Origin: Streptomyces atratus
GTDB lineage: Bacteria > Actinomycetota > Actinomycetes > Streptomycetales > Streptomycetaceae
Assembly: GCF_014648655.1 (NCBI RefSeq)
Contig: NZ_BMRN01000039.1
Location: 1-64,000 of the forward strand
Direction: 5' to 3'
DNA: 64,000 nucleotides
This document shows, piece by piece, positions 41,410-50,169 of this stretch. The translations under genes were made by a program, and so were the position numbers. Below the pieces are notes generated by a model. It saw only the letters and a list, made by a program, of their open reading frames with translations. It was not told the origin of the DNA and made no database searches. Numbering within the stretch: position 1 is the stretch's first letter; each line of letters opens with the position of its first letter.

Positions 41410-43719
41410 GTGATCGAACCGGGTGGGATACCGCAGTACACGGGTGACTTCGGTCAGCTGGAGAAGGCCGCGTCCAGTCTGCGTACGCATGCCACGGGCA
41501 TCCGGACCGGAGGAAAGGACGTCCACTCCCGTTTCCAGGCGACGGCCGCCTATTACAAGGCCCCCGAGGCCGACAAGCTGTTCTCCTCCACCCAGCCGGT
41601 GATGGATACGGCGGAGGAGTTCGCCGGGGACATCGAGGCGCTGGCCGATGCCCTGGACACGTTCATCTTCGAGGCCAAGCCGCACGCGGACCGGCTGGGG
41701 CAGTTGAAGCTGGACGCGTTCACCTTTGTCGACAGTGTCCGGGGCGATGACGACTGGACCGAGGACCAGAGCAAGACCGACGCGCACCAGGCACTGATGG
41801 ACGGGGTCGCGGCGGCACGCGAGGGCTTCCAGGAAGCCGAACGCAACGCGGCCAACAAGATCAACGCGATCAGCCCCGGCATGTGCCGCCCGCAGTGGGT
41901 CGTGGACGACGGCACCCACGGGCTCGGCATGTACGGCCAGACCGCCGACGCGCTCAAGGACGTGAAGGATCTGCCGTGGGGCAGCCCCGAAGGGCGCACC
42001 TATGAGCGCTGGAGCCTGGACTGGTGGGGCCACGGGGCCAAGAGCTGGGCATGGGACGGCATCGCCAAGGACAGCATCTGGGGCGGCATCGACGGCCTGG
42101 TCACCCTGATCGGCTTCCACGGGGAGCAAGAGCGTGACCAGGCCTGGGACGGTCTCAAGCGCACCGCCGTCGGCGGCTACGCCTACGGCATGGACCTGTT
42201 CGGACAGGACGAGCACCTGACCGACTGGCAGCGCGACAGCAAGGCGTACGCCAAGGAGTTCGGCAAGCAGTTCATCGCGTACGACATGTGGGAGGAGGAT
42301 CCCGCCCGCGCCCATGCCGTGGTCTCCTTCAACCTGCTCACGCTCGCCTCCGGCCCGCTGGCCGCCGCCTCGAAGCTCGGCAAGGGCGGCACATTCGCGA
42401 AGGCGGCCGGCACCATGGCGAAGATCGGCGACGCCCTCGACCCGCTCGGTGGCGCCTTCAAGGCCGCCAAGGCACTCTCGGACCTGCCGAAGGTCTCCCA
42501 GGTCCTGGCCAACGTCAGCGACCACCTCCAGATACCGAAGACGAAGTTCCCCGACGGCGCCCTCGACCTCAGCGACCGCTACCGGGTCGACAAGGGCGGC
42601 AAGTTCGTCCCACTCGACCCGGACGGCAAACCGAACGTCGACCCGGTCAAGCGCGAACCCTCCGCAGACGAACGGGGAGTCGGCGGACGGCAGGGCGACC
42701 GCGAACCGGTCGGCGTCGGGGGACGCACCCCCGGCGCGACCGCGCACGCGGGCGACGGCCTGCCGCCGCGCGGCGGCCATGACGCGGGCGGCGGCGGGGG
42801 TGCGAGAGACGGAGCACCTGGGCCGAGAGGCGAGGGCGGCCATGCCGCTGCGGGGCAGCACGGCCCTGGGGATGGTCATGGCGCCGGACCAGGCGAACAT
42901 TCGGGCGGCGGCAGTCACTGGGGCGAATCTGCAGATTCCAGCCATGGGGATGCTGCGCACGTGGACACCCCGGTGGCAGGTGGTGGCGGAGACGGTACAG
43001 GGCACGCCAATAGCGATCACGGATCCGACACTTCCTCCGGATCGAACGATTCCGGGCCCATGGAGTTGGGAGGTGAGGCCGAGCGTCAATTCCGTGAAGG
43101 AATGCGCAAAATCCCTAATAACAATATCAAGCCCAAGGTTCTGGAGAAGATTGTCGCTCGAATGGGAGCGTATCCCCAGGGTCGCGAAATCGCCGATATA
43201 ATCACCTCCGGACATCTTTCACAGACACGGAACTTCAGAGACGTCGTATCCATGCTGGGATCCGGCATTCGCGGCCAGGACCTTCGGGCCATTGATCAAA
43301 TCCGACTCGGCGACCAGTTCTACAGGAGCGGGCTGCGCGACATCGAATTCGAGATCAAAAACCAGGCGTTCAAGGCAGATCTGGACGTTCGGGTGACTGA
43401 CGCGAACGGAGAAAGTTACGGATATCAGATGAAGCGTCTGGAAAACCCCAAGAATCCTTTTGAATCGATCGCAAAGGCAGATCATCTGGGCCAGCTGTCG
43501 AAGTCGACCGCCGATCACAGGATCATGCTTGTGGACGGGCAGGGGACCGTAGCCGAGTGGCAGGCAAGAGGAATTCCCGAAGAGTTGCTTCAGGTTCACC
43601 GAGGTGAGCACGCCATCAAGAGCGGAAAGGGGCGTGGCATCCTGTTTGTCATCCGGCTCGACGACGGGACGATCACGATCCCTCCGGGCGCCAAGGCCGA
43701 TCCGCGAGGTGTCCTGTGA
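41410..43719 (+). CDS. Large polymorphic toxin with nuclease-like C-terminus
   Basis: A 769-residue protein from GTG 41410. Residues 1-150 are helical (LEKAASSLRTHATGIRTGGK) and WXG/LXG-like. The middle has Trp-rich motifs (RWSLDWWGHGAKSWAWDGIA) and hydrophobic Ala/Leu stretches. Residues 415-550 are Gly/His/Asp-rich low complexity. The last 220 residues form the toxic tip: AFKADLDVRVTDANGESYGY followed by QMKRLENP fits a PD-(D/E)xK fold with Gln-x-Lys. From about 43080 the base composition drops sharply, as if the tip was acquired separately. The stop overlaps the next gene by four bases (GTGA). Confidence 0.78.
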   Translation: MIEPGGIPQYTGDFGQLEKAASSLRTHATGIRTGGKDVHSRFQATAAYYKAPEADKLFSSTQPVMDTAEEFAGDIEALADALDTFIFEAKPHADRLGQLKLDAFTFVDSVRGDDDWTEDQSKTDAHQALMDGVAAAREGFQEAERNAANKINAISPGMCRPQWVVDDGTHGLGMYGQTADALKDVKDLPWGSPEGRTYERWSLDWWGHGAKSWAWDGIAKDSIWGGIDGLVTLIGFHGEQERDQAWDGLKRTAVGGYAYGMDLFGQDEHLTDWQRDSKAYAKEFGKQFIAYDMWEEDPARAHAVVSFNLLTLASGPLAAASKLGKGGTFAKAAGTMAKIGDALDPLGGAFKAAKALSDLPKVSQVLANVSDHLQIPKTKFPDGALDLSDRYRVDKGGKFVPLDPDGKPNVDPVKREPSADERGVGGRQGDREPVGVGGRTPGATAHAGDGLPPRGGHDAGGGGGARDGAPGPRGEGGHAAAGQHGPGDGHGAGPGEHSGGGSHWGESADSSHGDAAHVDTPVAGGGGDGTGHANSDHGSDTSSGSNDSGPMELGGEAERQFREGMRKIPNNNIKPKVLEKIVARMGAYPQGREIADIITSGHLSQTRNFRDVVSMLGSGIRGQDLRAIDQIRLGDQFYRSGLRDIEFEIKNQAFKADLDVRVTDANGESYGYQMKRLENPKNPFESIAKADHLGQLSKSTADHRIMLVDGQGTVAEWQARGIPEELLQVHRGEHAIKSGKGRGILFVIRLDDGTITIPPGAKADPRGVL

Positions 43720-44744
43720 TTACAACAAATCCTGTGGGTAGCTGGTCCTGGGAGACCAAGGAAGAAAAACCGGGGCAAGACCTCGCGCTGCGTTGTGGCC
43801 GTATGGCCCTCCAGGCATGGGCAGCGATGCACGCTCTCGGCATCGTCAACGGAGACGCGACAGCTGACGTCACCATGCGTGCCGAGGACGACCACTCCGT
43901 CTTGTTCACGCGCAAGCGAGTACACGCGGCCCTGGCCGACGCCGCGAATGACAGTGAACTCTTCGCCGTCCTGAGGTCGACAGAACTGGAGCAGGTTGGC
44001 ATGGTGGAGGTCAACCTGACCACGCCCGGCACCTGCATGCGCAATGGGGAAGCCCACCGGGTCGAGAAGCTCTTCGTGATTTCGGTCGAAGAGTGGGCAA
44101 GCGGCGCTGGAACCGTGACACTTGACACGTACGGCGATGCCTGGATGTCTCACGATCTGCGCGGCCATCGGCAGCCCGGCATTCAGAAGGAGAATGCTCC
44201 ACGCCTCAAGGCTGCCCTCATCGCGATTACACGGATGGTCGGAGTTGAGGTCGTTGCCTCGGACTTCACTTCCTATGGAATCCCTACCAAGGACGGGTTC
44301 GAGGATCTTCCGGACGAAGACCCAGACCTTCTGGATTCCTGGTATATGGCGGAAGTTCCGCGTCGGACCGAGTGGCTCCAGTCATGCCTGCCGCCAAACT
44401 CACCCCGCTTTGAGGCAGAGACCGATGCGCCGGTCAGCTTCGTCAAAGTGGCTAGGGGCAGCCGCACAGTCGGCTATCTCTGGGCGGCAGAGGATGAAGT
44501 TGCGGCAGGGTTTGAACCTCGCACCCCGGCCGGTGATGAGGCACTCGACGCCGGACAGGATTGGCTGATGCGTCTCAGCGAGGCGAAGCAGCGGGGGCTG
44601 ACGCCTGCCCAAGCGGTGCGTGAATTGGCGTCCTGGCCCGGCAGCGCTCGTTCCGGAACTGTTGTGCCTGGGACTCAAAAAGAAGCCTCCTCATTGGAGG
44701 ACTTGCAGGACCTCTCAGGACGCGAGTGGTGTTCCGACACGTGA
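43716..44744 (+). CDS. Candidate immunity protein, 342 aa
   Basis: Translationally coupled to the toxin through a GTGA overlap at GTG 43716. It is a soluble protein without signal peptide. It starts TTNPVGSWSWETKEEKPGQD and includes DLPDEDPDLLDSWYMAEVPR; I do not recognise a domain. Base composition is lower in GC, like the toxin tip, suggesting toxin and immunity travelled together. It is longer than most immunity proteins, so a chaperone or adaptor role is an alternative. Confidence 0.6.
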   Translation: MITTNPVGSWSWETKEEKPGQDLALRCGRMALQAWAAMHALGIVNGDATADVTMRAEDDHSVLFTRKRVHAALADAANDSELFAVLRSTELEQVGMVEVNLTTPGTCMRNGEAHRVEKLFVISVEEWASGAGTVTLDTYGDAWMSHDLRGHRQPGIQKENAPRLKAALIAITRMVGVEVVASDFTSYGIPTKDGFEDLPDEDPDLLDSWYMAEVPRRTEWLQSCLPPNSPRFEAETDAPVSFVKVARGSRTVGYLWAAEDEVAAGFEPRTPAGDEALDAGQDWLMRLSEAKQRGLTPAQAVRELASWPGSARSGTVVPGTQKEASSLEDLQDLSGREWCSDT

Positions 44745-44817
44745 GACAAGAAGCCTGGGCCGCTCGCGAGGGAAAACCGGCTCCCTCACCTCCTGGATCC
44801 GTCTGTACGGAGCGCAC

Positions 44818-46224
44818 ATGACCCAGGACGTCATCGCCCTCACCCCGCAGATGCCGGACACGAAGACGCTGCTGGCTGGGCTCCACGCCGGTGGCCCGGA
44901 CCTGCGGGTGAACCGGGCGGGTGGTGGGTCCGTTGTTCAGTTGTGCACCGCTGCCGGGCAAGCGTTGGTGTCGCTCGAAGCGCCCCGGTATATCCAAGTG
45001 CCGGGCGAGGTAACCCGGTTGCTCGGGACGACGGTGCACGCGGAGTCGCCCGTGTGGTGGACCGAGGCGCGAGCGACCACCGCTGTGGATGAGGCCGGGC
45101 GGCTGGCCGGGTCCGTCGCCGGGCGCCTGACGGCTGTGCTCGGGGGCACCGTCTGGCCGCGCGAGGCCGGTCATACCGACGTCGTGACCGATCTCGCAGG
45201 CGCCGTCACAGAGGCGGCCCCCATGGGTGTCGACATGCTCACCGACACGGCCGCCGTCGTCATCCAGGGCCGCCCCGTCGTCGCTGCCACGACCTGGCTG
45301 ACCGACGTGGTGCGCAACGCGGTCCGCACCGGGCGTGAGCTACAGATCCTCACCCCGCCCGGCACCCGGCTCACACTCCCCGCCCGCACGCTACTGGACG
45401 GATTGCCCTCCCGCTGGGTCGTTCGGGACCCCGAGTGCGGCTACTACGACGGGCTCTCCGGAGCCGTACTGCACTGGCACGGCGGGCGATTCGTCCCGGT
45501 CGTCGGCGACGGCCCCCGGATCGCGGACGCCTTCCGGCCCCGACCCGGCAAGGAAGGGGAACGGCAACTGCTGCTCTCCATCCGCACGATCCACCCGGCC
45601 GACGAACGGCTCGTCCTGGGCAGCGCCCTGGAGCAGGCATGGCGCACGCTCACCGGCGCCCCGCCCGCCGGATGGGCCACCGCCGAACCCGTCAACGTTC
45701 CCTGGTCGCCACGGCAGTTGACCGACCTGGCCCGCACCCGTGCCCAGCAGTCCCTGCCCACCTGGATCGTCGCCGTCGGCGCCCCCGACCGCCCGGCGAT
45801 CGCCGCCGTGCGCACCGTCCGCACCCGCGCCGGCGTCGAGGAGCACATCACCCTGGCCATCGGCTGCGGTGCAGACCAGAGCACTCCGGTGGACGCCCTG
45901 CCCGAGCTGGCCGAGACCCTGGCCACCGGCCACAACCTCGCCACGATGATCACCCAACTACGCACCGCACGCGCAGATCTGACCACCCCGGCCCACTACG
46001 AGCCGCCCCCGGTACCTGTCGGCCTTACTCTGGGCCCCGACGCTGTGGCCGACCGCGGCCTCGACCAGGACCGCGGGGTGTTCGACGGCATCACGCCTGC
46101 CCGGCTCGGCCCGGCCACCCGGCCCGCCCTGCACTATGCGCTCGGCGACGGAACCGACCTTGCCGCCTGGCAGCGCCTCCAGCGGATCAACGACCGCCTG
46201 AACGGCGCCCGGCAGAAGGAATGA
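44818..46224 (+). CDS. DUF6177 protein, type VII secretion-associated
   Basis: A 468-residue cytoplasmic protein opening TQDVIALTPQMPDTKTLLAG, matching DUF6177. It continues QALVSLEAPRYIQVPGEVTR and has no membrane segment. These genes sit in Streptomyces type VII secretion and toxin loci. ATG 44818 is the family start. Probably part of the toxin transcript (73-base gap). GC returns to the genome norm here. Confidence 0.78.
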   Translation: MTQDVIALTPQMPDTKTLLAGLHAGGPDLRVNRAGGGSVVQLCTAAGQALVSLEAPRYIQVPGEVTRLLGTTVHAESPVWWTEARATTAVDEAGRLAGSVAGRLTAVLGGTVWPREAGHTDVVTDLAGAVTEAAPMGVDMLTDTAAVVIQGRPVVAATTWLTDVVRNAVRTGRELQILTPPGTRLTLPARTLLDGLPSRWVVRDPECGYYDGLSGAVLHWHGGRFVPVVGDGPRIADAFRPRPGKEGERQLLLSIRTIHPADERLVLGSALEQAWRTLTGAPPAGWATAEPVNVPWSPRQLTDLARTRAQQSLPTWIVAVGAPDRPAIAAVRTVRTRAGVEEHITLAIGCGADQSTPVDALPELAETLATGHNLATMITQLRTARADLTTPAHYEPPPVPVGLTLGPDAVADRGLDQDRGVFDGITPARLGPATRPALHYALGDGTDLAAWQRLQRINDRLNGARQKE

Positions 46225-46318
46225 GCAGGGTCTCGGCGACCTGCGTGGAGGACGTGGAGGTCAAGCGCCGCCGATATCCCGGGTGCGCTCCGGCAGCGAA
46301 TGCTGGGAAACTCCAAGC

Positions 46319-47206
46319 ATGCCGATTGTTGAAGTCTCGCCCGGAGTGTCCATCGCGTACGAGACCTTCGGTGACCCTTCTGACGCACCTGTCCTGCTCG
46401 TGATGGGTTTCAGCGCTCAGATGATCGCCTGGCACGAGGATTTCTGCCGTGCACTCGCCCGTCGTGGCCGCTACGTGATCCGGTACGACAACCGTGACTG
46501 CGGGCTGTCCACCAAGTTCGATGATCATCCCGTCGACACAGGCCGGCTCATCGCCGCTGTGAGCTCGGGAGACATTCCGTCCGCCCTCGCGATGGTTCCC
46601 TACACGCTTCAGGACATGGCCGACGACGGCCTCGGCCTGCTCACGGCGCTCGGAATCGAACGAGCTCACGTGGTCGGATCCTCGATGGGCGGAATGCTCG
46701 CCCAGATGATGGCCATCAGCCAGCCGACGCGGGTGCTCACCCTGACGTCGATGATGTCCTCGACCGGCGAACCCGAATACGGCCGGTCCAGTCCCGAAGC
46801 CCAGGCGGTGGTCTCCAGTCCGAAGCCGACGGACCGCGAGGGATACATCGCAGCGGCGGAGAGAGATCTGGTGTGGGCCTCCAAGCGCTATGGCGACCCC
46901 GCGGCCCTTCGTGAGCTGGCTGCCGACAGTTACGACCGCGCGTACTGCCCAGCCGGAGTCGGACGTCAACTCGGAGCGATGGTCCTCAGTGGTTCCCGCG
47001 CACATGCGCTCCGGGAGCTTCAGGTCCCGACCCTGGTGATCCATGGCCTGGATGACACGCTGGTCGACCCCAGCGGTGGGGAACGCACCGCAGATCTCGT
47101 GCCCGGAGCGAAGCTCTTGTTGATCCCCGGTATGGGTCACGACCGCCCCCGCGAACTCTGGCCCGAGATCAACGACGCCATCGAGGCGCACACCAGCCGC
47201 GAATGA
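46319..47206 (+). CDS. Alpha/beta hydrolase
   Basis: A 295-residue alpha/beta-hydrolase. The oxyanion region is LLVMGFSAQMIAW, the nucleophile elbow GSSMGGMLAQMMA (Ser near 118), the acid in IHGLDDTLVDPSGG and the His in PGMGHDRP. It resembles the aclacinomycin-methylesterase/TesA-like hydrolases found widely in actinobacteria. ATG 46319 is the family-matching start. Substrate unknown; no biosynthetic cluster surrounds it. Confidence 0.85.
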   Translation: MPIVEVSPGVSIAYETFGDPSDAPVLLVMGFSAQMIAWHEDFCRALARRGRYVIRYDNRDCGLSTKFDDHPVDTGRLIAAVSSGDIPSALAMVPYTLQDMADDGLGLLTALGIERAHVVGSSMGGMLAQMMAISQPTRVLTLTSMMSSTGEPEYGRSSPEAQAVVSSPKPTDREGYIAAAERDLVWASKRYGDPAALRELAADSYDRAYCPAGVGRQLGAMVLSGSRAHALRELQVPTLVIHGLDDTLVDPSGGERTADLVPGAKLLLIPGMGHDRPRELWPEINDAIEAHTSRE

Positions 47207-47230
47207 AGAGTTTCTCGTTGCCTCGTGACG

Positions 47231-47476
47231 TCAGGACGGGGTGACCAGGCCCTCGCCGTCGAGTTCGGCGAAGTGATCGAACTCGCCAGCAACGACGCCC
47301 TTGGTGAAGGCGTCCCATTTCGTCGTGGTCGTCGTCACGACGTTCTCGGGGTCGCTGGTCTCCCGGAGGTAGACGAGTTCGTCCGGGCCGAAGGCGATCT
47401 CGATCCAGGGGCCGGGGCCCTCCTCGCCCTCGGGGGCGGCGCGGACCCAGGTGAGGTCGGTGGGGATGTCAGCCAT
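47231..47476 (-). CDS. DUF397-type protein
   Basis: An 81-residue protein in the downstream position of the XRE/DUF397 cluster: EIAFGPDELVYLRETSDPEN then KWDAFTKGVVAGEFDHF. This fits the C-terminal part of DUF397 (charged strand, then W-x-x-F helix), although the N-terminal SSY motif is replaced. It overlaps the preceding DUF397 gene by eight bases. Confidence 0.78.
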   Translation of the reverse strand: MADIPTDLTWVRAAPEGEEGPGPWIEIAFGPDELVYLRETSDPENVVTTTTTKWDAFTKGVVAGEFDHFAELDGEGLVTPS

Positions 47477-47660
47477 GGGTGTGGCTCTCCTTGAGCGTGC
47501 GTACGAGGGCTGCCCAGGCGGCGGGTGTGGCGCGGAGTATCGCTCCGGTGGGGTCGCTGCTCTCGGTGAGTTCGACCGTGCTGTTGCGCGCGGCGACGTG
47601 CATGCACGAGTCCCCCTGGGCGCAGTAGGACGACTTCTGCCAGTGGCCGTACGTGGGCAT
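47469..47660 (-). CDS. DUF397 protein, tandem copy 2
   Basis: A 63-residue protein with WQKSSYCAQGDSCMHVAARN and TPAAWAALVRTLKES. It is nearly identical to the gene at 47692 (SSYC-Q-G-SC, VAARNSTV, LTESSDPTGAILR), so the two arose by recent tandem duplication. ATG 47660 is chosen; an in-frame ATG upstream would overlap the neighbour. Probable small partner of the XRE regulator. Confidence 0.85.
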   Translation of the reverse strand: MPTYGHWQKSSYCAQGDSCMHVAARNSTVELTESSDPTGAILRATPAAWAALVRTLKESHTHG

Positions 47661-47691
47661 GAATGCTCCCCTCAAGGGTGCTGACGGAATG

Positions 47692-47880
47692 TCAGCCATA
47701 GGCGCGGTTCTCCTTGAGGGTGCGTACAAGGGCGGCCCAGGTGGCAGGCGTGGTGCGGAGTATTGCCCCGGTGGGGTCGCTGCTCTCGGTGAGGCTGACC
47801 GTGCTGTTGCGCGCGGCGACGTACAGGCAGGATTCGCCCTGTCCGCAGTACGAGGACCTCTGCCATGAGTGCTGGTGCAT
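47692..47880 (-). CDS. DUF397 protein, tandem copy 1
   Basis: A 62-residue DUF397 protein from ATG 47880, preceded by GAAGGAA; an in-frame GTG at 47895 overlaps the XRE stop. It contains WQRSSYCGQGESCLYVAARN and LTESSDPTGAILRTTPATWA. It is the first DUF397 gene after the XRE gene and likely its translational and functional partner. Confidence 0.87.
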   Translation of the reverse strand: MHQHSWQRSSYCGQGESCLYVAARNSTVSLTESSDPTGAILRTTPATWAALVRTLKENRAYG

Positions 47881-47891
47881 ATCCGGTTCCT

Positions 47892-48743
47892 TCACTGGTC
47901 GGCAATCAGACTGTGGATAAAGTCCCGGGACTTGTCCGGCGTCAGCGCCACGGCCGCCATGCGTGCCAGCAGGAGACGGTAGGCCTCCAACTCCGCCTCG
48001 GCATCCACCAGGACAGGGCCGTGCGACTGATCCAGCGAAACCGTGTCGAGGCGGGGCACCGAGCCGTGCACGTACAGGATGGTCTGCCCGGATCCGGGAT
48101 AGGCGCCGATGAAGAACGGGATTACCTGGACCGTGATGTGTTCCCGCTCGCCCTGCTCAAGCAGATGTCGAAGCTGGTTCCTGGCGATGACAGGGCCGCC
48201 AACCGGCACGCGGAGAGCAGCTTCATGAATGACTGCCCGGTACGTTGGCGGGTTTGGTCGGTCAAGGAGGACCTGGCGCTGAAGTCGGTGACTCACGCGG
48301 TGCTCGATGTCCGAACGAGAGAACTCCGGCACCACCTGCCGGAAGATCTCGCGAGCATGGTCCGTGGTCTGGAGGAGACCCGGAACATGGGACGTGTTGG
48401 CGGACCGCAGCCCGGTCGCGTGGTGCTCCAGTTCCGCGATGTCCAGCAAAGGGGAGGGCAGGACCTCGCGGAACGTCTCCCACCAGCCCGATGAGCGTTC
48501 CCCGGCGAGATCGAGCAGCCCTGCGACATATGCGGAGTCCGAGCAGCGGTAGTTGCGAGCCATTGCCCGCAGCCGTTCCGCGCTCACACCGAAACGACTC
48601 GCCTCGATGTTGCTGAGCTGGGCCTGGCTGATGCCGAGCAGCCGGGCGCCCTCAGTGGCCGTGAGCCCAGCGCGTTCTCGCAACCGACGCAACTCGGCCC
48701 CAAGGCGCAGGCGTCGCACGCCGGGGGTGCTTCTGGACGCCAT
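47892..48743 (-). CDS. XRE family regulator with DUF5753 domain
   Basis: A 283-residue WhiJ-like regulator. The helix-turn-helix reads RAGLTATEGARLLGISQAQL and then SNIEASRFGVS. The DUF5753 domain includes SHVPGLLQTTDHAREIFRQV and TVQVIPFFIGAYPGSGQTIL. It heads a row of three DUF397 genes on the minus strand and is divergent from a HATPase gene, the classic three-part cluster seen around whiJ and abaA in Streptomyces. Confidence 0.88.
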   Translation of the reverse strand: MASRSTPGVRRLRLGAELRRLRERAGLTATEGARLLGISQAQLSNIEASRFGVSAERLRAMARNYRCSDSAYVAGLLDLAGERSSGWWETFREVLPSPLLDIAELEHHATGLRSANTSHVPGLLQTTDHAREIFRQVVPEFSRSDIEHRVSHRLQRQVLLDRPNPPTYRAVIHEAALRVPVGGPVIARNQLRHLLEQGEREHITVQVIPFFIGAYPGSGQTILYVHGSVPRLDTVSLDQSHGPVLVDAEAELEAYRLLLARMAAVALTPDKSRDFIHSLIADQ

Positions 48744-48955
48744 GTGTCAACTCTCCTTAATCAGGAACGTGTTGGCAACGTCACTCACACGAGTGCATAT
48801 CTCAATCGATTGCCGATCTCGCAAATATTTTATGTCGCGTGCCGCTAATTTAGATCCAGGCCACCCGCCCGGAAGTGCCCCGCTCGACGGAGCGGCCTCG
48901 TCACCGGGCAACCCGAAGTGCACCTTCCAACTTCCCTCCGTGAACGGAGACTTCC
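48744..48955. promoter_or_regulatory. AT-rich divergent promoter region
   Basis: About 210 bases between the XRE gene (minus) and the HATPase gene (plus), notably AT-rich around 48795-48855. ACGTGTTGGCAACGT near 48767-48781 is an imperfect dyad that could be an XRE operator. No gene is present. Confidence 0.35.
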
Positions 48956-49417
48956 ATGGTCAGTGCCACGGTATCCCCGCCCTGGACGTACACCCTCCAA
49001 CTCCCGCAGGATCCCCGCGCCCCCGGCGTGGCCCGCGCCACCCTCCGCACGATCCTGCGCGTGCACGGCATGCGCGAACTCACCGAGATCGCCGAACTGT
49101 TGGCGAGCGAGCTGGTCACCAATGCCTACCTGCACTCCTCGGGGGCGTACTCCCTGCGCCTGCGCGATGCCGGGCGCAGGCGTATCCGGCTGAGCGTCTG
49201 GGACACCAACCCGCACATCCCCGCCCCCTTCCGATGGGCCGCCGAAGCCCCGGAGGAACTCGCCGAGCGCGGACGGGGGCTCTATCTCGTCACCCTCTAC
49301 GCGGAGAGCTGGGGCGCCCACCCCATGGGGACCGGACTGCCGGGGCAGGGCGGGAAGCTGCTCTGGGTGGAATGCGCGGCGAAGACGGACGATGCTCCGT
49401 CGTACGGCGCTCGGTGA
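48956..49417 (+). CDS. HATPase (anti-sigma-like) ATP-binding protein
   Basis: A 153-residue GHKL ATP-binding protein of the RsbW/AbaA-like type. The N-box is ELLASELVTNAYLHS (Glu and Asn), the G1 motif VWDTNPHIP and the lid EERGRGLYLVTLYAE-like (seen as ELAERGRGLYLVTLYAESWG). It is divergent from the XRE regulator and probably belongs to the same switch. In Streptomyces such stand-alone HATPases are linked to developmental or antibiotic control. Confidence 0.83.
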   Translation: MVSATVSPPWTYTLQLPQDPRAPGVARATLRTILRVHGMRELTEIAELLASELVTNAYLHSSGAYSLRLRDAGRRRIRLSVWDTNPHIPAPFRWAAEAPEELAERGRGLYLVTLYAESWGAHPMGTGLPGQGGKLLWVECAAKTDDAPSYGAR

Positions 49418-49437
49418 CCCCGCACCCGCCAAAGGCC

Positions 49438-50061
49438 CTACGCCGCGTAACCGTCCAGCCAGGACGGGAAATCCGTCAGCGACGACAGGACGACGTCCGC
49501 GCCCGCAGCCCGGAGCTCCTCCGCATCGCACGGGCCCGTGGTCACCGCCACCGAGAGCGCCCCGGCCGTGCGGGCACCCCGTACGTCGCCGGTGTGGTCG
49601 CCCACGTACACACCCGCCCCGTGCTCGCGCAGCGCCTCCCCCTTGGCCTCCGCCCACAGACCGCCGATCACCGCATCCGGCTCGATCCCGAGGTGCGCCA
49701 GGTGCAGCTCGGCGTTCGGCAGGTGCTTGGCGGTGACGACTATCGCCCGGCCGCCCCGCTCACGGATCGCCGCGACCGACTCCCGGGCACCCGGCAGCGC
49801 GGGGCTCGGGGCGATGGCGTATGTGGGATAGATCTCCCGGTAGCGGTCGGCGGTGGCGGCCACCGCATCGGCCGGAAACCAGTTCCGCAGCTCGTCGTCG
49901 ACCGGCGGGCCGAGCCTGCTCACCACCAGATCCGCGTCGATCGGCGTCCCCGTCTCGGCGGAAAGCGCCAGGTAGGCGGCCTTGATACCGGGCCGGGAGT
50001 CGATGAGCGTCATGTCGAGGTCGAAGCCGACCGTCAGTGGGTGTGAAGGCATGGAATCCAT
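49438..50061 (-). CDS. HAD hydrolase, phosphoglycolate-phosphatase-like
   Basis: A 207-residue HAD-superfamily enzyme. Motif I is GFDLDMTLID (nucleophile and acid Asp), motif II IVVTAKH, motif III Lys in EAKGEAL and motif IV GDHTGDVRGARTAG. The helical cap between motifs I and II places it with Gph-like phosphatases. ATG 50061 is chosen; ATG 50052 is also possible. It is divergent from the iron-uptake operon. The phosphate ester it hydrolyses is unknown. Confidence 0.85.
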   Translation of the reverse strand: MDSMPSHPLTVGFDLDMTLIDSRPGIKAAYLALSAETGTPIDADLVVSRLGPPVDDELRNWFPADAVAATADRYREIYPTYAIAPSPALPGARESVAAIRERGGRAIVVTAKHLPNAELHLAHLGIEPDAVIGGLWAEAKGEALREHGAGVYVGDHTGDVRGARTAGALSVAVTTGPCDAEELRAAGADVVLSSLTDFPSWLDGYAA

Positions 50062-50123
50062 TGTCACGGGGCCGCGCACGGCGGCGGTCCCGGTACGGGC
50101 CTCGGGCCGTGGAACGGCGATGC

Positions 50124-50143
50124 TTAGACTTAGCCAAGCCTAA
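50124..50143 (+). promoter_or_regulatory. Iron box (DmdR/IdeR-type operator)
   Basis: TTAGACTTAGCCAAGCCTAA is an imperfect palindrome close to the actinobacterial iron box (TTAGGTTAGGCTAACCTAA). It is 27 bases upstream of the first permease gene. Repression by the iron-loaded DmdR regulator when iron is plentiful is expected. Confidence 0.8.
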
Positions 50144-50169
50144 CTTTGCTTCGCTTTTGATTGGGTCCG

